Shown here: positions 6,717 through 14,277 of the stretch, in pieces
How positions within the stretch are numbered: position 1 is the first letter of the stretch
Layout of the letters: each line of letters opens with the position of its first letter
Source: Arcobacter sp. F2176
GTDB lineage: Bacteria; Campylobacterota; Campylobacteria; Campylobacterales; Arcobacteraceae
Assembly (NCBI RefSeq): GCF_004116465.1
Contig: NZ_PDJV01000001.1
Span: 62,001 to 126,000, forward strand
Length of the DNA: 64,000 nt
Direction of reading: 5' to 3'
Program-made: the position numbers and the translations under genes
The notes under the pieces: model-generated
What the model was told of the DNA's origin: nothing
The model's input: only the letters and a program-made list of their open reading frames with translations
Database searches by the model: none

Positions 6717-7433
6717 ATGCAACAAAATAGTAAAACAAGTTTTTTGATTTTAGGAATATTTATATTCTTAGGTTTAAGTACTTTAGGGTATTTTTTTAAA
6801 AGTGCAATTGTAGAGTATAAACAATTTGATAGAACTGTTAATGTTAAAGGTCTTTCTGAAAAAGAATATAAGGCTGATATTGTAATATGGCCTATTACTT
6901 ATACCGAAGTAAGTAACAATCTTGAAGAAATATATAATTCGATTGATAAAAACAATGAAAAAATAGATAATTTCTTGCTTTCAAATGGTATAGAAAAAAG
7001 CGAGATTACTTTTTCTGCTCCTGAAATCACAGATAAAGTAGCACAACAATATGGAAATGAAAAGATAAACTATAGATACAATGCTAGACAAACAATAACT
7101 GTGTATTCAAAAAATATTGATGCAGTTCGAGCTGTAAAAACTTCACTATCAAAACTTGGAAAACAAGGTATAGTATTCTCAGGTGATAATTATGGAAGCC
7201 GTACTGAATATATTTTTACAAAACTAAATGAAGTAAAACCTAAAATGATAGAAGAGGCTACAAAAAAAGCAAGAGAAGTAGCTCAAAAATTTGCCTTTGA
7301 TTCGAAAAGCAAATTAGGAAAAATAAAAAAAGCTTCACAAGGTCAATTTTCAATCTCTCAAAGGGATAAGAATAACCCACAAATAAAAAAAATCAGAGTT
7401 GTATCAACTGTTGAGTATTATTTGACAGATTGA
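6717..7433 (+). CDS. SIMPL domain protein (DUF541), membrane-anchored
   Basis: A 238-residue protein with one N-terminal anchor or uncleaved signal (about 9-27) and the SIMPL/DUF541 pattern: TVNVKGLSEKEYKADIVIWPI at the start, repeated betas and helices, and a C-terminal EEATKKAREVAQKFA helix followed by a VVSTVEYYL strand. Family members sit in the periplasm or at the membrane. They form oligomers of unclear role, with links to oxidative stress in some species. AAGGAAAATACA precedes the ATG. It probably shares a message with the transglutaminase-acetyltransferase fusion upstream. Confidence 0.85.
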   Translation: MQQNSKTSFLILGIFIFLGLSTLGYFFKSAIVEYKQFDRTVNVKGLSEKEYKADIVIWPITYTEVSNNLEEIYNSIDKNNEKIDNFLLSNGIEKSEITFSAPEITDKVAQQYGNEKINYRYNARQTITVYSKNIDAVRAVKTSLSKLGKQGIVFSGDNYGSRTEYIFTKLNEVKPKMIEEATKKAREVAQKFAFDSKSKLGKIKKASQGQFSISQRDKNNPQIKKIRVVSTVEYYLTD

Positions 7434-7453
7434 TACAAAATAAAGAAAGCTTT

Positions 7454-8809
7454 TTATAAAAATGAGTTTAAAAACTCTATCCAGAAATACTGTAATGGAT
7501 ATAAAAACAGTGTGGTTAATAAAGCCAAAGTAATTAATACTTTTAAAATATGTCTTTGTTTTATTTTAGAAAGTGCAAGTCCCACTATTAAAGGTGGTGC
7601 TTGGTGGGCAAAAAATATATTTGAATAAGCTGCTACTTGCATCATAAGTATTTGATCAAAACTAAAACCAGTTACATTAGAAATTTGTTCTGCCATAGGT
7701 GTAAATATGGCAGGAATACTTGGTTGTGTAGCGATTATTCCTGTTAGTGACATAACTAAAGTCACTTTCATATAATTTAATATTGGATATTGTGATGGTA
7801 CATATAAGTTAATCAAACTAGATAATACCTCTTTTATATAATCATTATGTGCCACAACAGTTCCAAGACCTATGATTGTTGCTACATATAATAAAGAAGA
7901 AAAATTTATACTATTTATATCTTTTGATTTTATTATTCCAATTGAAGGTACTGCTAAAAAAAGTATTCCACATATTGCAATAATACTAGGAGAAATTTTA
8001 TGTATAAAATCAGTTGCCCAAAAAGTAATCATAAGTAAAATAGTAAAAATCACTATTAATTCATTTTTTGAGAATTTCAGCTTTGTTTTATTTTTATTTA
8101 TAATTTTTGGAGTATCATTAAAAAAGTTATAAATTAACACGACTATTATAATATCTTTTAAAATAGTAAAAACTAAAAAGTTAGTAATCAAATAATGAGA
8201 ATATAAAATATCATAATTGTAAAGTTGTGAAGATAAACCTGTTAATATCATATTTGGAATATTCGCAGGAAGAATTGCAAACCCAGACATTGATGTTGTA
8301 ATGATAAAAGTTAATAAAATACCAATATAACCTTTATCATTCTCTTTAAATCCAAAACTATTAGCAACTGCTATTGCTATAGGAACCATCATCACAACTC
8401 TTCCTACACTTGAAGGCATAACAAAACTAGTAAGAGCTGAGAAGATAGTAATTGAGATTATGATATTTAAATAAGTTACATTTTTTAAATTCGAAAAGAT
8501 TTTTGAGAATCTATGTGTTAAGTTTACATTTTTTATGGCTGTTCCAATTAACATACCTGCAAAAACTAACCAAAATGCAGATGAAGCAAATCCTGAAAAA
8601 ATAAGCTCTTTTGAACTTAATGAAAAAGCAGCGCATGCAAATAGAAAAAGTAATGAACTATAAAAGCCTGGGACTAAATTTGTCGCCCAAAAGAGTATAG
8701 TTGTTAAAACTATACTTATAAGAAGTAAATTATTTTGATCTATTTCAAAATTTGAAAGAATTGAGTATAAAAAAACAGGAATAGTGATTAATAAAATAGT
8801 TTTTGACAT
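7454..8809 (-). CDS. SLC13/DASS-type anion permease
   Basis: A 451-residue inner-membrane protein with about 11-12 hydrophobic segments and the two-fold DASS/ion-transporter arrangement. Re-entrant hairpin segments are visible as FVMPSSVGRVVMMVPIA (first half) and GIIATQPSIPAIFTPMA (second half), and the end carries the AYSNIFFAHQAPPLIVG loop. Relatives import di- or tricarboxylates or sulfate with sodium. The usual Ser-Asn-Thr triplet of both hairpins is not present in its normal form, so substrate and ion coupling may differ. It is divergent from the gene at 8997, with a palindrome between them. Confidence 0.75.
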   Translation of the reverse strand: MSKTILLITIPVFLYSILSNFEIDQNNLLLISIVLTTILFWATNLVPGFYSSLLFLFACAAFSLSSKELIFSGFASSAFWLVFAGMLIGTAIKNVNLTHRFSKIFSNLKNVTYLNIIISITIFSALTSFVMPSSVGRVVMMVPIAIAVANSFGFKENDKGYIGILLTFIITTSMSGFAILPANIPNMILTGLSSQLYNYDILYSHYLITNFLVFTILKDIIIVVLIYNFFNDTPKIINKNKTKLKFSKNELIVIFTILLMITFWATDFIHKISPSIIAICGILFLAVPSIGIIKSKDINSINFSSLLYVATIIGLGTVVAHNDYIKEVLSSLINLYVPSQYPILNYMKVTLVMSLTGIIATQPSIPAIFTPMAEQISNVTGFSFDQILMMQVAAYSNIFFAHQAPPLIVGLALSKIKQRHILKVLITLALLTTLFLYPLQYFWIEFLNSFL

Positions 8810-8882
8810 TTTTCTGCTTGTAAAAAGTTTTTTTATAAGAATATTATTATTTTAATTAAAGAAACATTATCTGCTTAAAAAA

Positions 8883-8899
8883 ATAAGAATAATTCTTAT
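8883..8899. promoter_or_regulatory. Perfect 8-1-8 palindrome between divergent genes, Fur-family-like
   Basis: ATAAGAAT and ATTCTTAT are perfect inverted repeats around one A. Their core fits the 7-1-7 arrangement of Fur/PerR-type operators. A related half-site (ATAAGAATATT) lies near 8846-8856. It lies 74 bases before the permease start and about 98 bases before the start at 8997, so either gene could be controlled. The binder is inferred by pattern only. Confidence 0.35.
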
Positions 8900-8996
8900 A
8901 TTATTGTATTTCTTTATTAATTATTTTTGTTTTAATTTTTTTTGTTACAATACAAAGTTAAATTTTATATATTTAAATATAATTGAGGTTCTTGTA

Positions 8997-9626
8997 ATGA
9001 ACATAGAAAAATTAAAAGATGTAGAATCAGAATTTTTTGATGCCTATCCAAAGGGATTTGAGGATGAAAAGTTAATACGTATGATTAAAAAATTCAATCC
9101 TGAAAAATTAGAAACTTATGCAAAAGAAGCTTTTAAAAAAGATAATTTTTCAGATCCACATTTTATTACAGAAGCATATTTTAAAACTATTCAAAAGTCC
9201 GTTATGGTATCACTTTTTGATAAGGTAAAACTTCGTGATGTAATTAAAACTTTGACTTCTTATGAAAAAGATATGCTTAGTATTGAGTTATATGAATTAT
9301 TGTATGGAAATAAAAAAAATGGTTTTGATGGACTTGTAGAATTTTTAGCTGAATTTGGTATGGCAAAGTGGACTTTAGTAACTCTTGTACCTTATAGTTT
9401 TAATAGGCAAACAGAGTACTTTATTAAACCAACAACAACTAAGAATATCATAAAATATTTAGAAATTCCTAATTTAATATATAAACCAAGACCATCTTAT
9501 GAGTTTTATAAAGAGTATTCAAAAGTATTAGATAATATCAAATCAAAAGTTTCAGAACCACTATCCTTTGACAATGCTGCTTTTACAGGATTTTTAAAAA
9601 TGGGTATTGAAATTTGTAATGAATAA
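8997..9626 (+). CDS. Conserved-looking cytoplasmic protein of unknown function
   Basis: A 209-residue soluble protein, rich in Lys, Glu, Phe and Tyr. ATG at 8997 has GAGG upstream (8985-8988); a longer frame from 8904 only adds low-complexity Phe/Tyr/Asn codons over the promoter. No motif of a known family is recognised. Recognisable stretches are KSVMVSLFDKVKLRDVIK in the middle and AKWTLVTLVPYSFNRQTEYF, where a buried Trp-Pro-Tyr core is likely. It lies 32 bases before a two-component operon and could share regulation with it. No signal peptide or membrane segment is seen. Confidence 0.65.
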   Translation: MNIEKLKDVESEFFDAYPKGFEDEKLIRMIKKFNPEKLETYAKEAFKKDNFSDPHFITEAYFKTIQKSVMVSLFDKVKLRDVIKTLTSYEKDMLSIELYELLYGNKKNGFDGLVEFLAEFGMAKWTLVTLVPYSFNRQTEYFIKPTTTKNIIKYLEIPNLIYKPRPSYEFYKEYSKVLDNIKSKVSEPLSFDNAAFTGFLKMGIEICNE

Positions 9627-9658
9627 TTAATTGTAAAAAGAATTAAAGAAGGAGAAAA

Positions 9659-10336
9659 ATGTCAAATAAAGTTTTGAAGAGTTTAAAAGTTTTATTTATA
9701 GAAGATGAAGATCTTATAAGAAATAAGATTGTTTCTTCTTTGGAATATATTGTAGGTGAAGTTATTGCAGCTTCAAATGGGATAGAAGCATTAGAAAAAC
9801 TTCAACATTTTACTCCTGATTTAATTATCACTGATTTGGAAATGCCCAAAATGAATGGGGCAGACTTTATACATGAAGTTAGAAAAGAAGATAAAGATAC
9901 TTGTATTATAGTAGTTACTGCATATACTAGTGAAAAGTATTTATTGCAACTTATTGATATGCATATTGAAAAATATATTCTTAAACCAATTACTTTGGAA
10001 AAATTAATCAGTGCTTTAGAAGATTGTCAAAAAAGATTTTCTAATTCTACTAATTTAAAAAGAACTCTTCCTGATGATTATACATATGATTGGAATCAAA
10101 AAATCTTATTGCATAAAGATGAAATGATTACTCTAACAAAAAAAGAGATTTTATTTTTAGAACTTCTTTTTAAAAATATCGATAGTGTAACTTCATTTGA
10201 AGAGTTACAAGAAGTTGTTTGGCAAGACATTGTTATGACAGATAATGCTTTGCGTTCTTTGATTAGAAACTTAAGAAAAAAGTTGCCAAAAGACTTCATT
10301 GTCAATTTATCAGGTGTTGGCTATAAAGTTGCATAA
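9659..10336 (+). CDS. OmpR-type response regulator of the Tor-like system
   Basis: A 225-residue regulator. The receiver domain (about 8-125) has the acidic pair Glu15/Asp16, phospho-acceptor Asp59 in IITDLEMPKMNG, Thr in VVTAYTS and the conserved Lys in YILKPIT. The C-terminal winged helix (about 140-225) has LTKKEILFLELLF and the recognition segment DNALRSLIRNLRKKLP. GAAGGAG stands before the start. It overlaps the binding-protein gene that follows, and the sensor kinase comes third, so all three are one operon. Repeats before the cytochrome gene at 13689 are its likely target. By position it corresponds to TorR. Confidence 0.9.
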   Translation: MSNKVLKSLKVLFIEDEDLIRNKIVSSLEYIVGEVIAASNGIEALEKLQHFTPDLIITDLEMPKMNGADFIHEVRKEDKDTCIIVVTAYTSEKYLLQLIDMHIEKYILKPITLEKLISALEDCQKRFSNSTNLKRTLPDDYTYDWNQKILLHKDEMITLTKKEILFLELLFKNIDSVTSFEELQEVVWQDIVMTDNALRSLIRNLRKKLPKDFIVNLSGVGYKVA

Positions 10337-11957
10337 ATATTTTTTTATTTTTTTATATGTAAGTTTTTTATTTTCAAATGAAGCAATAACTTATAAGCAT
10401 GATCAAACCGATAAAATTCTTATAAATAAGATAACAAAAGATTCCCAACTAAAAGTCTATATGCCAACTCTTCCATATTTTAATCTAATAAGTTTGATTA
10501 ATGGAACCTTAGTAAAACTAAGTGATTCTAAAAGAGGATGGGATTATTATTTAGCATATAAGCATGAAAAAAAAGATGATCTTACATATGACTTTTGGTT
10601 AAGAGATGATGTTAAATATCAAGATGGTACAAAATTTGATGCTGATTCTGTAGTTGAAAATTTTAAACATTTTATTGATGGGCCTTTTTTATATAGTAAT
10701 ATTCATAATGCATTAGACTCAGTTGAAAAGTTAAATGATTATAAAATAAGAATACACTTGAAAATACCTTATGGAATGTTATTAAATGATTTATGCGTAA
10801 TAAATTTTTATACAAAAAAATATTATGAAAGATATAACTGGACACCAAGTTTAACAGCTCAAAATACTAAAGGTCCTGGTCTTTATGGGGCAGGAGCATA
10901 TATTATGGCACAAGGTTATGCTACAGGGTTAACACAAAGTAAAAAGATAGTTTTAACTGCAAATCCATATTATTTTGAAAAAGACAAACCTTATATTAAA
11001 AAAATCACTATTTACACAGAGCTTCCAATTCATGAAGTTATTGATGATATTTCAAAACATGAAGGAAAACTTGATATTGCTTATATTCCTTATAATAAAA
11101 AAACTGAAATAGTAAATTCAAAGTATGCAAAGCTTTTAATTTCTCCTTCTCATGGAAATTTAACTGTTCACATGAATCTAATAAAGAAAAACTCAAAACT
11201 TAAAAATATAAAAGTAAGACAAGCTTTAAATGATGCAATTGATCAAAAAAGACTAATTAAATTTGCTTTTAAAAATGAAGCGACGGTATCACCTTTTTTA
11301 TTGTCTTCTAATACTTATTTTGCAAAAGAATTATCAAAAAAATATTTAAATAAGAAACCAAGGTTTACTCAAAAAGAGTTGCATAATATTTTAAATGGTT
11401 TAGAGTTAAAAGTTATCACCCAAGATAGATTTATGTCTGTTTGGAAAGGAGTTGAGTATCAATTATCAAAATATGGTGTAAAGTTAATCTATACAATAAC
11501 TAGTGATGAAAAAGTTGTTTTAGAAAAGCTTTTGAATAATAGGAAGAATATTTATGATTGGGATTTGTTAATTTGGGGAAATGAGGACTGGAATGGAAGT
11601 CCTTGGACAGCATTTTTTACACTATACACAAAAGCTAATTGGTGTTCAATTGATAAAGATGATTATTTAGTAAACGAGTTTGAAAAATTATTTAAACTAG
11701 ATACAAATTCAAAAGAGTTTCAAAAAGAGGTAAACAAAATCTTATTATATAGTTATGAAAAAGCCTACACACTAGTTTTACCTTCACCTAATATAGTAAT
11801 TGCATTAAATAAAGAAGTATCTTATCATCCTTCAGAGATGTCAACTTTCCCTTTATGGAATGCAAAAATTACACCTTTTCATTGGTCTATTAGAAAAGAA
11901 AAATTAGATAAAGACAGGTTAAATTACCTTTATCCAATTAGGATTAAAAATGAATAA
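10329..11957 (+). CDS. Periplasmic family-5 solute-binding protein, probable sensor partner
   Basis: About 542 residues with a signal peptide (HKYFFIFLYVSFLFSNEA) and the SBP_bac_5 layout of DppA/OppA-like proteins: the family block YDFWLRDDVKYQDGTKFDADSVV near residues 85-105, KIRIHLKIPYGMLL, and KVRQALNDAIDQKRLIKFAF. I place the start at TTG 10329, overlapping the regulator's stop; earlier non-ATG codons (TTG 10299, GTG 10314) are possible. No ABC permease or ATPase genes are nearby. It lies between a response regulator and a sensor kinase, so it probably presents a ligand to the kinase and does not feed transport. By role, though not by family, it resembles TorT. Confidence 0.8.
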   Translation: MHKYFFIFLYVSFLFSNEAITYKHDQTDKILINKITKDSQLKVYMPTLPYFNLISLINGTLVKLSDSKRGWDYYLAYKHEKKDDLTYDFWLRDDVKYQDGTKFDADSVVENFKHFIDGPFLYSNIHNALDSVEKLNDYKIRIHLKIPYGMLLNDLCVINFYTKKYYERYNWTPSLTAQNTKGPGLYGAGAYIMAQGYATGLTQSKKIVLTANPYYFEKDKPYIKKITIYTELPIHEVIDDISKHEGKLDIAYIPYNKKTEIVNSKYAKLLISPSHGNLTVHMNLIKKNSKLKNIKVRQALNDAIDQKRLIKFAFKNEATVSPFLLSSNTYFAKELSKKYLNKKPRFTQKELHNILNGLELKVITQDRFMSVWKGVEYQLSKYGVKLIYTITSDEKVVLEKLLNNRKNIYDWDLLIWGNEDWNGSPWTAFFTLYTKANWCSIDKDDYLVNEFEKLFKLDTNSKEFQKEVNKILLYSYEKAYTLVLPSPNIVIALNKEVSYHPSEMSTFPLWNAKITPFHWSIRKEKLDKDRLNYLYPIRIKNE

Positions 11958-13602
11958 TTTAAAAATACGACAGAAGTTTTTTATTTTGGGCTTTATTGCT
12001 CTTATTTCATTACTACTTTTAGCTTTACTATCATTAAAAATAAATAAAGATAGTTTTACTAATTCAAATAATGTTGTAGTAAATTTTAAAGATACACAAG
12101 AGATTCAAACTTTTTATATAGAAGAACTTTTTTTATTAAGAGAAGTAACTCTATCTTTAGTAATATCTCCAAATGATGATTTTAAAAAAAAGTTTGATGG
12201 AAAAATCTCACCTATTATAAAAAGATTGGATAAAAATTTTTCAAATGAAATACCTGATAATAAAAAAGCATGGGAAGATTATAAAAAATTAGTTTTAAAA
12301 ACTAGAGAATACTCTTTAGGAGGATTTGATGAGGGTGCTTTTATGAATACTTCTTCTGTTGAAAGAGATAGTTTTTATTTTTTAATTAATAAGTTAAAAA
12401 GAATTCAAAAAAAGAATTTACAAGAGTCTGAAAAGAAACTAAGTGAACTAAAAAATGATATAAAGATAAATAATATATATATTATTTTAGGTGTTTTGAT
12501 TATAGGTATTTTTGGATTTATCCTTAATCTAACAGTTATTTTAAAAATAATAAAACAAATTGAAAGTGTAGAAAAAGGTTTACAGAAGTTTTTTAAATAT
12601 TTAACAAATCCTACTGCGTATAAAGAGCAATTGCATATTGATATAAAAAGTAAAGATGAACTTGGATTGATGGCAAAAGCTATTAATACAAAGGTAAAAT
12701 TGATTAAAGAAAATTTACAAGATGATTATAGGTTGATACAAGAAGCTACTTTAACCTTAGATTATTTAAAAGAGGGTGTATTTGGTAAAAGATTAGAAAA
12801 GCAAGCAAAATCTAATGAACTAAATGTCTTAAAAAATGTTATGAACGAAATGATAGGAAATCTAGAAAATAAAATATTAGAAGAAATCAATCATAGAACA
12901 AATCAAGAAAAACTAATGATTCAACAATCAAAACTAGCTGCAATGGGTGAGATGATAGGAAATATTGCCCACCAATGGAGGCAACCACTTGGTGAAATAA
13001 ATGCAGTATTGATGGAAATAGAAACAATCACTAGGTATGGAAAATTAGAAGAAGAACATCTTTTAAAAAGTATAAAAACTTGTAATGAGATTGCAGAGCA
13101 TATGTCTACTACTATAAGTGATTTTCAAAACTTTTTTAAACCCTCAAAACAAAAAGATAAATTCTCAGTATTAGAAGTGTGTAAAAAAGCTGTATCAATT
13201 ATTAGTGCGTCTTTAAATAACAATAATATAGAATTGATTTTTGATATTCAAGAAGATAATAAAATAGAAGGTTATTCAAACGAATTTTCCCATGCGATAT
13301 TAAATATAATTTCAAATGCAAAAGATGCACTTATCTCAAGAAAAATTAAAAATCCAAAAATAATTCTAAGCATAAAAGTTGGTAAAGAGTTTACTGTAAT
13401 TAAAATAGAAGATAATGCTGGAGGAATCAGGCTTAAAGATATCAATTTAGTATTTGAGCCTTATTTTACCACTAAAGGTGAAAAAAGAGGTACTGGCATA
13501 GGTTTATATATGACAAAAGTAATTATTGAAGATAATATGCATGGATTTATAGATGTAAAAAATACAAAAGTAGGGGCACTTTTTAGAATAAAGGTAAAAT
13601 AA
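11950..13602 (+). CDS. Membrane sensor histidine kinase of the Tor-like system
   Basis: A 550-residue kinase. Membrane helices at about 11-29 and 175-198 enclose a ~145-residue periplasmic, mostly helical sensor. A HAMP-like region (200-260) and coiled coil follow, then the H-box GEMIGNIAHQWRQPLGEI with phospho-acceptor His341. The ATPase domain carries NIISNAKDAL (N box), IEDNAGGI and RGTGIGLYMTKVIIE. The AHQWRQPL H-box is a subtype common in Arcobacter-like bacteria and also occurs in the kinase at 46108. The gene overlaps the binding-protein gene by 8 bases. It likely senses TMAO or a related oxide through the binding protein and phosphorylates the regulator at 9659. Confidence 0.9.
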   Translation: MNNLKIRQKFFILGFIALISLLLLALLSLKINKDSFTNSNNVVVNFKDTQEIQTFYIEELFLLREVTLSLVISPNDDFKKKFDGKISPIIKRLDKNFSNEIPDNKKAWEDYKKLVLKTREYSLGGFDEGAFMNTSSVERDSFYFLINKLKRIQKKNLQESEKKLSELKNDIKINNIYIILGVLIIGIFGFILNLTVILKIIKQIESVEKGLQKFFKYLTNPTAYKEQLHIDIKSKDELGLMAKAINTKVKLIKENLQDDYRLIQEATLTLDYLKEGVFGKRLEKQAKSNELNVLKNVMNEMIGNLENKILEEINHRTNQEKLMIQQSKLAAMGEMIGNIAHQWRQPLGEINAVLMEIETITRYGKLEEEHLLKSIKTCNEIAEHMSTTISDFQNFFKPSKQKDKFSVLEVCKKAVSIISASLNNNNIELIFDIQEDNKIEGYSNEFSHAILNIISNAKDALISRKIKNPKIILSIKVGKEFTVIKIEDNAGGIRLKDINLVFEPYFTTKGEKRGTGIGLYMTKVIIEDNMHGFIDVKNTKVGALFRIKVK

Positions 13603-13608
13603 TTTTTT

Positions 13609-13662
13609 CACACTTTTTCTACACTTTTTTTCAATTAATTGCACTTTTTTTTCTTATATAAT
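13609..13662 (+). promoter_or_regulatory. Promoter with tandem ACACTTTTT repeats before the cytochrome/reductase genes
   Basis: ACACTTTTT occurs at 13610 and again at 13621, exactly 11 bases (one helix turn) apart. A third copy, GCACTTTTT, lies 20 bases further on at 13641. A TATAAT -10 box stands at 13657-13662. Tandem direct repeats in helical phase just upstream of the -10 are how OmpR-family regulators commonly bind. The regulator at 9659 is the obvious candidate. Confidence 0.5.
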
Positions 13663-13688
13663 TTTTTAAATAGAAAAAAAGGAATGAT

Positions 13689-14276
13689 ATGAAAAAGAGT
13701 TTTATATTTGGTATAGTTTTTTTAACTATATCCTTGTATGCAAGTGAGACAATGTATACAAGTTCTGTCAAAAATCTATTTGAAACTTCAAATAGTAATG
13801 CCTCAAAAGGGAGACTTCTTCCTACTTCAGAAGTAAAAGTAATAGAGAAAAAAGATGGCAAAGTAAAAGTTGAAATTGAAGGTTTTATGAAAGCTGGTGT
13901 TTCAAATGCACTTTATTTTGCAAAAGGTAAAAGAATCTTGGTTGCTGGACTTAGTAAAAGTGGAAAATTTGATATTAAAACGATTTCTACAAGTACAGGT
14001 AAAAATGGTACACAATGGGAGAAAGTTGTTTTAACGGCATATACAACTGATGACAATCTAACAAAAGATTTAAATGTATTATATGAAGAAGCAAACAAAA
14101 TTTTCAAAGATAATTGTTCTATGTGCCATCCAATTCATGCTTCCACTGAATTTACTTCTAATCAATGGCCAAGTATGATTAAAGCTATGATTTCAAGAAC
14201 TGCTATGACAAAAGAACAAAACTATTTAGTTACTCAATTTTTACAAAAACACGCAAAAGATATGAAAGGAAAATAA
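13689..14276 (+). CDS. Mono-haem c-type cytochrome, electron donor to the TMAO/DMSO reductase
   Basis: A 195-residue periplasmic protein. The signal peptide is residues 1-18 (cleavage near LYASE). A beta-rich ~110-residue domain of unknown detail follows, and then one haem site CSMCH at 143-147, with Met163 or Met167 as possible axial ligand. This fits the mono-haem protein that precedes the molybdenum reductase in Campylobacter jejuni (the Cj0265c/Cj0264c pair). It replaces the pentahaem TorC of E. coli. The reductase gene starts one base after its stop, so the two are co-translated. Haem attachment would need the CcsBA system at 54665. Confidence 0.85.
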   Translation: MKKSFIFGIVFLTISLYASETMYTSSVKNLFETSNSNASKGRLLPTSEVKVIEKKDGKVKVEIEGFMKAGVSNALYFAKGKRILVAGLSKSGKFDIKTISTSTGKNGTQWEKVVLTAYTTDDNLTKDLNVLYEEANKIFKDNCSMCHPIHASTEFTSNQWPSMIKAMISRTAMTKEQNYLVTQFLQKHAKDMKGK

Positions 14277-14277
14277 T

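Noticed and set aside
10299-10328. TTG 10299 as start of the family-5 binding protein
   Set aside because: It would place ten extra residues before the signal peptide and overlap the regulator more deeply; TTG 10329 gives a normal signal peptide. GTG 10314 remains possible.
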